DNA of 44,366 bases from a virus: the IMG/VR virus record IMGVR_UViG_3300030104_002307, positions 1-44,366 of that record; one strand, given 5' to 3'. This document shows, piece after piece, positions 23,238-34,100 of the stretch. The notes under the pieces are model-generated. The model made no database searches. It was not told where the DNA came from and saw nothing but the letters and a program-made list of their open reading frames with translations. Position 1 is the first letter of the stretch, and every line of letters starts with the position of its first letter. Position numbers and translations under genes: made by a program.

Positions 23238-24293
23238 ATGGTTAATGAGATACTAAATAGATATATTTCTCTTGAAATAGAGGATGCTTATGGCGTAGAA
23301 AATACTTCAGCAAATACAGTTATCTTTGGTGAAGTTGATGACGAGTCATTCGCAACAAGACAAGATTTGCTAACAAGACAAGATATGAGTCATTACTCAT
23401 CTGCTAAATCCGTTACAGGCGGAGAATACTCAGAGGGTGGATATAATATGGCCGTTCAACTAGATACATTTTTGGCTACTACACTACTAGCCTTTTTCCC
23501 AAAATATTCGGAAAGCGGCGACGTACACTCTTTTGAAGAACCTGCTGCCGGAACAGAAGCACAGGCAGGTAGTTTCCCATACGATTCATTTACAATTCGT
23601 GTAGGTAGAGAAGCAAAGGAACACACATACACAGGTATGGCGGGTAACAGGCTATCTATGTCTGCAAGCGTTGGTGAATATGTAACTCTGTCTGCTGATT
23701 GGGTAGGATGCAGAGAAAGTGCAGTAGCGGCCCTAGTAAATACCGCAGGTACTCTTTCATTTAGTGGAGACGCACTAGAAGCACTATATTTCGCTAACGG
23801 ACACGTTAAGTTTAATAACAATGGTACTTTTTCCACAGGTGTAGTTAAGTCTGTTTCTTTTGAAGTAAACATGAACAGAGACACCGACAACGCTTACGGG
23901 CTAGGAAACTCAACCTATGTACGCATACCACCTTCACAAAGGAGAGAGGTAACAGGTACTATTGAGTTCAACCAAGTTATTCACACTACAAGCGTAGCAG
24001 AACCTACTTACAACGGTTTGATTGCAGAGGATGGCGTACAATACAATCCGGGTGGCGGAAACGATGCTTTACAACTACAATTTAGAGAAGAAGCGGGTAC
24101 TGCTTCTGCTAACCTAATGGAAATTAATTTTTACAATATTAGATTTGAAGCACCGGAAGCATCTGTAAGCGGAAGAGACACACAAACAATGAGTGTTGGT
24201 TTCGTAGCACTATATGATGATACCGCAGAAGCAGTCATGGATATTAAGATTGAGGGCGGTGGCTTAGGCGACTCCGCACTAACTTGGTTGTGA
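23238..24293 (+). CDS. Major tail tube protein
   Basis: A 351-aa protein with the beta-sandwich pattern of tail tube subunits (SFTIRVGREA-like PYDSFTIRVGREAKEHTYTG, VKSVSFEVNMNRDTDNAYGL, VTGTIEFNQVIH) and position before the tail chaperones and tape measure. Pattern DIKIEGGGLGDSALTW closes it. It has an SD-like GAGGTG (23226-23231) before ATG 23238. Longer than lambda gpV (246 aa), so it may carry an extra domain. Confidence 0.75.
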   Translation: MVNEILNRYISLEIEDAYGVENTSANTVIFGEVDDESFATRQDLLTRQDMSHYSSAKSVTGGEYSEGGYNMAVQLDTFLATTLLAFFPKYSESGDVHSFEEPAAGTEAQAGSFPYDSFTIRVGREAKEHTYTGMAGNRLSMSASVGEYVTLSADWVGCRESAVAALVNTAGTLSFSGDALEALYFANGHVKFNNNGTFSTGVVKSVSFEVNMNRDTDNAYGLGNSTYVRIPPSQRREVTGTIEFNQVIHTTSVAEPTYNGLIAEDGVQYNPGGGNDALQLQFREEAGTASANLMEINFYNIRFEAPEASVSGRDTQTMSVGFVALYDDTAEAVMDIKIEGGGLGDSALTWL

Positions 24294-24297
24294 TTGA

Positions 24298-24483
24298 ATG
24301 AAAGATTACATAGAGTCTCTTGAAAGAGATATACCGGAAAAGTATATGGGTTTACTTTTAGGCATGAGCGAGCATAAAATTGCTAGGTATGTCAAAAGAT
24401 TTCCAATGAAGGTAGCAACTGTAAAGAAGGTAGTACCAAAGGAAATACCAAAAGTTGTTGAGAAAATAGATGAAGAAGAGTAA
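24298..24483 (+). CDS. 61-aa hypothetical tail-region protein
   Basis: A small charged helical protein beginning MKDYIESLERDIPEKYMGLL, with a Lys/Val/Pro-rich C-terminal tail (VKKVVPKEIPKVVEKIDEEE). It starts 4 nt after the tube gene. No family is recognised. It is likely real because of the clean start, spacing and good codon usage. Confidence 0.55.
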   Translation: MKDYIESLERDIPEKYMGLLLGMSEHKIARYVKRFPMKVATVKKVVPKEIPKVVEKIDEEE

Positions 24484-24486
24484 TTC

Positions 24487-24495
24487 TTTAAATAA
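24487..24495 (+). promoter_or_regulatory. TATA box before tail chaperone genes
   Basis: TTTAAATAA followed by G matches the plus-strand TATA flavour. The next start (ATG 24549 or GTG 24540) is 53-62 nt away, so this transcript would have a short leader containing GTGC-AGTA-GCAC (24522-24533), a small 4-bp hairpin. Confidence 0.45.
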
Positions 24496-24548
24496 GCCTA
24501 TAACTCATGCTTAACTAGAGTGCAGTAGCACGTAGTGAAGTGAAACAG

Positions 24549-24899
24549 ATGCCTGTTATGAAGAAAGAAATAGAGTTAGACGATGGAACAAAGATATGGG
24601 TAAGACAGGCTTCCGGTATGGAAAGACTGAAAATTACTAACATTCAAGGAAAAGTATTCCGTAAAATGCAACACGCGGGCGACCCTACCGAGTGGACTGA
24701 TGAACAACAACAAGAGTTTGCTGAAATGTTAGATGAAATGGGTGGTGGAGTAGAAGCACAAATGGAAGCATGGATTCCACCATGTATTTTAGATGAAAAT
24801 ATAGATTACAATTTACTAACTTTTGAAGAGTTAAATCGTATATTACAATTTGTTAGGGGCGACGACCAAGATGGTGTTGTACCTTTTCAGAGTTCCTGA
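24549..24899 (+). CDS. Tail assembly chaperone, G-like
   Basis: The 116-aa product from ATG 24549 (three residues longer from GTG 24540) contains ELDDGTKIWVRQASGMERLK and a helical C-terminus (LTFEELNRILQFVRGDDQDG). Its position between the tail tube and tape measure genes, plus a second short ORF in the -1 frame, follows the lambda gpG/gpGT arrangement. It is likely to wrap the tape measure protein during tail assembly. Confidence 0.65.
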   Translation: MPVMKKEIELDDGTKIWVRQASGMERLKITNIQGKVFRKMQHAGDPTEWTDEQQQEFAEMLDEMGGGVEAQMEAWIPPCILDENIDYNLLTFEELNRILQFVRGDDQDGVVPFQSS

Positions 24900-25207
24900 T
24901 GGTTGCACCGAGCCTCTGCATGGCCTTCAAAGGAACATTACCGTCTGATTTGTGGCTCAAGTATTCGGTAGAGGGTGGTAGACACCTAATGGAGTTAGAC
25001 CTTATCGTGGCCGCAAATATCAATGATAAAATATCAGAAGCAACTGATAAAGCAAAGAAAGACGACGGTAAAAGTATGGTTGCTAGACGCAACCAAAGGC
25101 GTAAACAACGCAAACTATTATCAAACAATACCGATTTATTTGAGTCGTTGAGAGAAAGCGGGGTCGAAATAGTGGGCGACCCAAAGAGTAGCGGTGAAGA
25201 TAAATGA
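24899..25207 (+). CDS. Second tail assembly chaperone ORF, T-like
   Basis: The 102-aa product from ATG 24899 overlaps the previous stop (TGATG) and lies in the -1 frame. It begins MVAPSLCMAFKGTLPSDLWL and has a basic C-terminal helix (MVARRNQRRKQRKLLSNNTD). It resembles the T half of the lambda G-T pair. Expression may be by reinitiation or by -1 frameshift. The -1 frame is open only from 24857, and no canonical slippery heptamer was found in 24857-24897. It overlaps the tape measure start by 4 nt. Confidence 0.65.
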   Translation: MVAPSLCMAFKGTLPSDLWLKYSVEGGRHLMELDLIVAANINDKISEATDKAKKDDGKSMVARRNQRRKQRKLLSNNTDLFESLRESGVEIVGDPKSSGEDK

Positions 25208-28092
25208 TAGCAGAAATAGGTCTAATTACTTACTTTACTCCGTTTCTTTTTATAAGCATGGCCGTCGCTATGCTAGTGCTTCGTGCAGGTGCTTCAAGAA
25301 TATTCTTCGACATCGTAGGTACGATGCAAGCAGACAAGTTAATTAAAGATACAAAAGCGTCCGCTACTATTATAGAAGCATTGTATTTAGATGCGTTAGT
25401 TGGTGTGCAAGAAGCCGTTGGTGAGTTAGGTATACACTTTACTAATCTTATGGATGACGTTATGCCTATTGGTAGAGAAATAGGAGAAGCACAACGTCAG
25501 TTTGAAAAGTTCGTAAGCGAGGGTGAAGATTTAGCAGTTTTAAATAAAGAGATAATAGAAATAGGGCATTCCTTTGGTTTTGCCGCAGATGAGTCTTTTG
25601 AGGCCGCCGCTAAAATGGCTCAGTTGGCCGGAGTTTTAGGTGCAGGTTCTACTGCTACGGGTACTCAAATGGGTATGGCCTTCGGTCTTATATCCGGTAT
25701 GGACACCGAAGCGGCTATGCAAAGAATGGTTAACCTAAATCAACAAACTAAGTTTATGACGGAAGGTACAGATGAAAACACAAGTGCCGTAGAAAGAAAT
25801 AATAAAATTAGGGAAAATACAATGCGTATTTTAGACCAACTTAACACGATTGAAAATACTTCTGCCGCAACTATGGAACAGATAACTTTCGTTATGAATC
25901 AGTTTGCTTCTCAAGCCCACCTTACAGGTGAGAGTATTGCGGCTATGGCCGCTATGTCTGCCGTTCTCATTGAGGCGGGTGAAGAACAGGGTAAGGGTGG
26001 TAGGGCGTTAAGGACTATTTATGCTCGTCTTGGTGCTGATACTAATGGTGCTAGAAGAGAAGTAGAAAGATTAGGTGTCGCCGTTATAGACCAAAACACA
26101 GGTGCTATGAGACCATTATCTGAGATATTACAAGATTTATCAGTAGAGTATCAAAGTATGGAAGGTGCAGAAAAATCTGCGTTAGCACAAACCATAGCAG
26201 GTAATCTACATTATACTCGTCTTATTAAACTTCTTGAAGGCGTAGACCGTATGAGAGATTTAGAAGCAGATGCTTTACAAGAATTATTCCCTGCACAAGA
26301 AGAAATTAATAGATTACAAGACACTAATCTATATCAACTTGAAGAAATGGAAGCAAGATTGAAGAGTGTTAAAGGTGCATTAGCAGACCAATTGATGCCC
26401 GCATATACAGACTCGGCAAAAATGCAAGCAGTATTTCATCAAGGTATGTTAGATATTATTACCGCAATACCACAATTAGGTGGTGTGTTTAGAATAGCAG
26501 AAATATTTAGAACTATGGTAGCACCTATGGTTAGTTCTTACATAGCAATTGTTAACTTAAGAATTGCTACTGAAACTCTTAGACACGTTAGACGTGCTAT
26601 GCAGGGAGAAGATATGTTCCATCTCACTACTTCAAATGCAATCTCAGATTCTATGACTGAACAAGCGGGAGTTATTAGGGGTCAAGTAATTCCTACTACT
26701 AATGAAGAAATAATAGCATTAGAGGCCAAGATACAGAGATACGAAGATTTGAACCAAAGGCTTATGCAAACTACACAAATGGAAGAACATTATGCCGACG
26801 CTATAAAAAATAACAATAGGCTTATCAAAGGACATACTGCTACCTTAGAGGCAGGTAGAATAGAAGTAATGAGACGAGAAAGAATGGAACAACAACTAAA
26901 TAATTCAGCAATAAACTCTGCTACTATGGCTTTGGGTGGTTTAGGAACTGCGTATTTAATGTTTGGTAAAAGCCAAAAGTCTATGCGTATAGGTATGATA
27001 CTAAATACATTTGCTATGGGTATACAGATAGTTAAGTTGTTGCATAGCACTACTGCACAAATAGCAGAAACTATGGCTAAGTTGGCTAACACCGCCGCCA
27101 CTAATGCTAATACAGGTGCTAAAAATCTAAATATACTTGCTAACTATAATATAGCCGCGTCTGCCGCACTTGCTAGAGTAGGTATAACAGGACTAACTGC
27201 TTCTATGATTACATTACTTGGGCCATTAGGTTTGGCTTGGGTAGCCGCAGGTTTCTTGGCGGATATGTTTACTAATGTCGGTGATGAGGCAAACTATATG
27301 CAAGAATCTATGTCGGTAAGTGTTGAGACCGTACAGGACATAGTTGACGAGTTTAGTTTACAAGAGATAAACGATGAGTTAGCAGAGCAGAGAAAACTCG
27401 TTGATGATTTAGAAGGTGCTACTTCATTATTTGCTAAAGGGCAAAGTGATGCGGCCAAACAACGTATCAGCGAATTAGAAGAAGCACAGGCAATAGAGTT
27501 ACTTGCTCTAAACTCTACTAGGGCGATATTTGAAGAAAGAGAGAGATTACAACAAGAGTATGACGAAGCCGCTTTGAGAGCCGCAACAACAATAGTCAGT
27601 TATGACGCAGATGGAAACCCTATAATGGGTAACCCCGAAACCGACCCCGCTACTGTACGTGCAAAAAAGGCATTAGACGCTTTAGAGGATAAAAATAAAC
27701 GTATTATAGACATATTCAAAACACATAGTGTAGATAGTTTAGAAGAAATAGATAGGTTTGCAGAAAGAACCGTACGAAGCACAGGAGAAATGGCTACTGA
27801 TGTTATTGAAGGTATAGCCGACGTTACAGGTACGGCAGTTGATAGTTTAATAGAGTTTGATAATGCTAGAGAAGAGTTATTCTTTGGTTTTAGTTCTTCT
27901 GCACTAACAGGAGATTTGATTAAACAGGTTAGGCAACAAGGAGTAGAAAATCTAATTAGTAATACAGAAGTCATAATGACAAACAACTTTAACGGTATGA
28001 CTGTACCCGAAGTAGCAGACCAAATAATACAAGAAATAGAGAGTAGAGCGAATATTGTGTTGGGTTCAACAACATCTATGTCTCTCGGCTAG
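25204..28092 (+). CDS. Tail tape measure protein
   Basis: The 962-aa product sets tail length and is packed inside the tail tube. It is mostly helical, with an N-terminal hydrophobic segment (about 5-30). The conserved core of tape measure proteins spans about 115-350 (FGFAADESFEAAAKMAQLAG, MNQFASQAHLTGESIAAMAA, GKGGRALRTIYARLG). Hydrophobic stretches around 560-700 (MALGGLGTAYLMFGKSQKS, MITLLGPLGLAWVAAGFLAD) may insert in the host membrane, with a helical C-terminal third. ATG 25204 overlaps the chaperone stop. Length predicts a tail of roughly 140 nm, using about 1.5 angstrom per residue. Confidence 0.9.
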   Translation: MIAEIGLITYFTPFLFISMAVAMLVLRAGASRIFFDIVGTMQADKLIKDTKASATIIEALYLDALVGVQEAVGELGIHFTNLMDDVMPIGREIGEAQRQFEKFVSEGEDLAVLNKEIIEIGHSFGFAADESFEAAAKMAQLAGVLGAGSTATGTQMGMAFGLISGMDTEAAMQRMVNLNQQTKFMTEGTDENTSAVERNNKIRENTMRILDQLNTIENTSAATMEQITFVMNQFASQAHLTGESIAAMAAMSAVLIEAGEEQGKGGRALRTIYARLGADTNGARREVERLGVAVIDQNTGAMRPLSEILQDLSVEYQSMEGAEKSALAQTIAGNLHYTRLIKLLEGVDRMRDLEADALQELFPAQEEINRLQDTNLYQLEEMEARLKSVKGALADQLMPAYTDSAKMQAVFHQGMLDIITAIPQLGGVFRIAEIFRTMVAPMVSSYIAIVNLRIATETLRHVRRAMQGEDMFHLTTSNAISDSMTEQAGVIRGQVIPTTNEEIIALEAKIQRYEDLNQRLMQTTQMEEHYADAIKNNNRLIKGHTATLEAGRIEVMRRERMEQQLNNSAINSATMALGGLGTAYLMFGKSQKSMRIGMILNTFAMGIQIVKLLHSTTAQIAETMAKLANTAATNANTGAKNLNILANYNIAASAALARVGITGLTASMITLLGPLGLAWVAAGFLADMFTNVGDEANYMQESMSVSVETVQDIVDEFSLQEINDELAEQRKLVDDLEGATSLFAKGQSDAAKQRISELEEAQAIELLALNSTRAIFEERERLQQEYDEAALRAATTIVSYDADGNPIMGNPETDPATVRAKKALDALEDKNKRIIDIFKTHSVDSLEEIDRFAERTVRSTGEMATDVIEGIADVTGTAVDSLIEFDNAREELFFGFSSSALTGDLIKQVRQQGVENLISNTEVIMTNNFNGMTVPEVADQIIQEIESRANIVLGSTTSMSLG

Positions 28093-28100
28093 GTGAGTGA

Positions 28101-31100
28101 ATGGTAAGAAGTGTAACAAAGAAATATCAAGTGTGGCTTGCGGGCTACTACGACGATTTTAATGGGGCTAGAGCAATAGGTGATTTTACGGCCAAGCCTT
28201 CTGATACAACAACGTATACTCATCTTAGCAGTCATTTTGGTAATCCTCTAAACGGCGAGGCGTTTCTAAATCCTCGTTACAGATGGTCTGCCGAAGAAAG
28301 AGAGCAAGATAGCAACGCAGGTAATAAAGTATCGACGACTGCAAATAATATGTTACAAAACGACGGTATATTTGAGTGGCTTACATTTGATGATACAAGA
28401 CTTGGAGATGCTTCGTGGACGGGAAGAGTACAGTTACAATATCCCGACGGACACGTAGCAAACAGATATAAGTTCAATAATGATTCTACATATGGTAGTG
28501 ATTTCTACCAAAGATTTATCAACGGACATAATAGCGACGGTTCATATATAGTTCCTACCGGAGAAAACGATGCTTCTTTTGGTAGGTCAGATATGAAAAG
28601 ATACGATGCTACTAACTACCAAGCGAAAAATGCAGGTAAAACATCTACAACAGGTAACTTCGTACAGAGGGCGCACCTTACAGGCTCTTGGATGGGAGAA
28701 AAGTTAGCACAGACTTCTTCTAACGAACCGTCTTTATTGTTTGCAGAAATTACTTCGCCCTCAAAACAACCGTTTCTATGCGTACAGACAGTCAGAGAAA
28801 ATATTGATGACGACTTTGCTGATGTACCCGCTATCATATATGACGGGCCATTAAACAGTAGATTGGATGGCGATATATTTACCGCAAGAATAGCCGTAAG
28901 AAGTCATATTGCCGAAGGTGTAGGTGTTTGGGATGATATTAAAGTTAAGTTTGAAATAGGATTCCCTACTGCACAAGCAGGTATACTCAACGACGAAGGC
29001 TACACAGGCGTAGCCGCAATAACACAATCTTTAGACCTAAAGACATTTACAGACTCAACAGGTACAGTAGCATACGACAATCAAGGTCTTATAACAAGTG
29101 GTAACAGTTGGTCTTATACAAACGATAACTCTTGGCTTGACGTTGATTTCGTATTTGATTACACGAATACTAAATATGATTGGTACGTAAATGGTGTAAA
29201 ACAAAATAACACACCGGAAGATATGAATGCCGGAACTACTGCCGCAGGTATTTATGGTTATCAATTAAGTATAGAGTCCGATGAGACGGACGGCGACTTT
29301 GGTTATGTATCATATCTTATGTTAGATAGAGTAGGTCTTGTTAGGTATTTATCAGATGATTTTACATCAAGCAACGAACCACAGATAAGTAAATTAGAAG
29401 TAAAACAAAGTAATAACGGATTATCTACTTGTGTAGTAAACATATTCGATGATGCGGGTTTGACGGGTGGTGCTAGAGGAAATGTAGCATCGGATTATCT
29501 TCTTAATTTAAGAGGATTATTTGTATCTTCTACACCTATTGATTGGAACTTGTTGGTATTTGGTGATACAGATAAAAGAATTGATAGACCTATTTGGAGA
29601 GGATTAGTAGATACTTTTAACATAAATCAAAAAGGTAGGTCTAGGGAAATTATATTGAAGGCAGTAGATTCTTTAGATGCTTTAAATAATCAAGTTCCTC
29701 TATGGGATGTAGGACAACAAGGTGAATCAGAGACAGGAGAAGATAGTAATTATTGGGATTATGACTCGCAGGGTTTTAGAGACGCTATGTATTTAGGAAC
29801 AGGCAAATTAAAATTACTTAGTAACGATGTTGGGTTTGAAAGCACTAACAGTTACTTAGAGTCATCTACACAAAGAACACAGTTAGGTTCGGGTCATCCA
29901 ATACAAATGTATAACAACGAAGATTCTACAAATGGCCCAAACGATATAGAAGATTCTTATGAGGGTCTTGCTATCTTAGGATTTGTAGAAAAAAGACACG
30001 CAACAGACCACAAAACTATCGCAATCTTAGCAGAAGGAAGTCATACTTTGGGTGCGGGAGATACAATAAGTATAACTAACACATCTAATCATAATGATGC
30101 TAGTTTACAAATTGAAAGTGAAAGTAATAATGAATTAACATTTACAGGTAATGGTACAAGTACGGGGGCGGCTACCTATTTAGCATACGTTCCCGAAACC
30201 GCAAAAATAGTATATGCAGGGCAACAACCACATAATAGTGCGGCAGAATCATATTTGGATGACGACGGAAACACAGTAGATAATCCTATACCGTTAATTT
30301 CTTGGACGCAGTTTACTAATAATGTTTTTACTACTGCGACCACAACAACAGGGCCATATATTTTTCATTTCTTTTTTGATGCAAACCCTAATCTAAAAAT
30401 AGGCGATTATTTTTACATGAACAGAAGAAACATGGCTCACGCCGTACCTTCTGTAACATACTTTCATCACGAATTGAGACACAAGGTAGTAAGTGTTAAG
30501 AAGTTTAGAAATTACTTTGACACAAGTGGGGCTACCCCTGTTTTGTATAGTGTAGAAACGGAAACTCCTTGTGTTTCACAATTTGGTAATTCACAGGCAG
30601 TAGATGGTCTTTTAGACGGTACGGCAAGGTATGAGTGGTCAAAAGATACCGGACAAACAAATGGTCATTACACTACTGCTATAAATGCAACAAAAACCAA
30701 GAATAGAAGTGTTCATGCTCGTTGGATGAGAGATTTGCCTAAAAGCCTTTGGTTTCAATATCATTTTGGTGTAGTACAAGAAGCGGCGGCAAATACATCA
30801 CAAGACCTTAGCAATCAGACAATAACTTCTTCTACTAAGGTTATACAAATACCACAGGCAACTTACAATTCCATACCTACACATGGCGTAGCGGAAATAT
30901 GGAGTGTTCCTTCGGTGGGTGCAGAAGTCTATCAAGAAAAGTTTATTTATCAAGGAAAGGTACAGGTTAGTAGTAATTATTACATGGTAGGGTGTAAATA
31001 CATAAACAATTCTTATTCAGTTTCTAGTAATAATTTTAAGGTTAAAGTACAGACTATATCTGATAACTACAAACATATATGGCTTCTTTGGTCGGATATG

Positions 31101-34100
31101 AGAAACAACGGTAACGCCAATGCAGATGCGTCTACAAGAAAGAAAAACTTTGGTTTACAATACCCACTACATGATAATTATGATTTTGACTTGTTCTATG
31201 TAGACCAAGTAGACCAAGAAGGGAACATAGATAAGTTTGCTTCGTTAAAGGTTGGAGATGACTTAAGGGTGTGGAATCTCGATTCTACTAGCGACCCTTG
31301 TACGGGCGGTGCTTTTTCTAAGCCCGCAGACTACGCTAACTCAGAATCCTGTACCATAGCCCTAAATAGCACTAATACATTAAGAGTAACAGATAACAGT
31401 CATGGTTTGTCTAACGATGATTATGTTTACATATACAACAGTCTAGCACATGACGGGCTATATCAAATAGAAAATGTAGGAACAAACACCTTTGATATAG
31501 CACAGGGTTGGACGACAGGTGGTACGGCAGACGGTGGTAATACAGGTGGTGTATTTTACGCACCAATAACAGGCTCTCATAAAGACTTATCTACATATCA
31601 AAATTGGGAAGATAAGGCGGGGTCATTTTTAGTTATAGATTCTGCACCTTTCTTTAACCTTAATACTCATGCTAACGGTGGTAAGACAGGGCAGATTGCG
31701 GGTGGCTCTACTGATTTAGGAGATTATGTAGCAACAAGGCATGGTTTCCCTAAACTAATAGACAATTATTGGGAACAGGCTACTGCTACTTATCAAAACA
31801 CAGATAACGATTTATTAGAGCATCCAAACCAAGATAAATTAATTTCTGATGCTCAACTATCACCGGATGGATTTATTTTTGGTGATGTGGGTATTACTGT
31901 TGAAGATGCTAGAAAGTTTGATGACTCCGGTTATGGTATATTAAATACAGTTATGAATAGAAATGGTAACGAAGAAGATAATACTATGTTTTACTTTACT
32001 TGGAAAAATAAATTAGAAACTAAATATAGTAGTGGTAGTGGTGCTACTGCCGTTGCTCTTGTACCTAGCAATTCGTCATCCGGTACTACCCTTACAGGTT
32101 TTTGGGAAGGCACTAGAGCAATAAAATTAGTAAACAGTAGTGGTTCATCCCCCGCCGAATCTCATTACAGTAGTGGTGTAAGGGCGGGAATGACTTTAAT
32201 TAGAACCCCTAATGGTGGCGGCACTAAAACTAGACATACTATACTTAGAGTAGGAGACGAAGCAAATGAAGGTAACATACATGGTGCTAACCAAGAAAAC
32301 ACATTAATTGTAAGTAAATCTACTGTTAAAACAACTTATGATGGTAGCGGTAATTTAGTTAGTGGTAATGATGTTAGTTGGAGTATAGGCGATACTTACG
32401 AAATACCTATACAACTAGGTAAAGTTAAGGTAATAAATAGTGGTGCTATTACACTTTTTCCTAACATGACTATAAACGAAAAAGAACAAGCAATAAATGA
32501 CCAAATGAACATAACACCCGAAGAATGGTTTTATTATGGTTTCCCTGTTAGTTATACTACCGACACTACAAAGGAAACTACACCGGAACACTTTGAGGTT
32601 CATGCTACGGTGCAATCTTCTTATATGTTAAGATTAATGATGCACATGAATGGTTTTTATGAATCGACTAATAGCGGTACTTTTTGGAATCACGATAAAC
32701 TGAGATTTCTTTGGAATGCTTCTATTATGGACTCTTGGCTACCTTCTGCTAAAGTAAGTTGTGTTTTTGATATAAACAATGTACCTATTACATCTATGAT
32801 GACTACTTACAATGACACAAGTAGCAACGATTCATACGGTAGTGTATTAGACAGTAGAGGTAAAACTTTAGGTAGTATAGTAAAAGATTTAACTAAGAAA
32901 ACAGGACACGGTACTACTAACTCACTACCAACTACTTTTTCTTATCTTATAGGTAGAGACAATAGAATAGAAATTAGACCTAAATACAATTCCGGTATTT
33001 CTTTTAACCGTAATAATATGTTAATATCAAGACTAGATGCACAAGTTTCCGGTCAAATAACGAACGTAAGAGTTTATTATAACGACAACCAATCCTTTGT
33101 CGATTATCCGGCAACAAATCTAACAGACACTACACGATGGAAGATTGTGGAACACCCAAAAATACTAAATAGTAAAGAAGCATTGATAGTAGCAAGAAAA
33201 CAATACAACACCTACAATAACAATTCTCTTAGAATGGAAGTAAGCCCTATGTTAGATACTGATGTAGAAGATAAAATGATACATACGGGTAGATATGGAT
33301 ATATCTCAGACCCATACATAGCACTACAAGGTACGGACGACACAGAAGCAAACGTAACTAATTGGACTTACTTGGGTACAGGTGGTGTTTTATTCCCCGG
33401 AATGGTAAATGCTTTACACGGCAACATGAGTACAGACGTAGACCCAATAGAAGATAGATACGGTATAAGTCAAGAAACAGGGTCGGGAGACATTACATGG
33501 AATAACAATTATTATTGGTATGGTAGTAACTCTATATCTAACGCGGTACAAATAGTTCATATACCTAATGATACTCCGTTTGTTGGAAGCACCACAGGAC
33601 ACCCTTTAAGAATATGGGTAGATTTAAAAAATCAAACGGGTACAAATATAGATGAAGCAGAGTTTACTGTTCATATTGCAGATTACAGATTTGATACTAA
33701 TTTGACACACGCCTTACAGAGTTCTCAACTTAGTAACAATACATCGTCTAAAGACGTTAAGCATAGTGGTTATTATGAAATAGATATACCCGCATCTTAC
33801 TATTCCTCACAGGGCAAAATAATTTTTTCATTCAACGCAGAATACTGCCGAGCGTTGCTACGTCATAGGTGTGGCGACCCATCAAAAACAAACAGTAGTG
33901 TGGGTAATTCTACACATAGCGTAGATGCTAATTATTATATTCTTGATAGTAGCGTAGATAACGGTAGTGGTGCTATAAACAAAAATAGTATTTTCCCTCT
34001 AGGTATGAGACCATATACAGAGATGGGCGGTGGATTCCGTAACCAAAGAAAGGAATGGTACGCACCAAGAATACAAATATGTAGAGACCTTTCCTATGTA

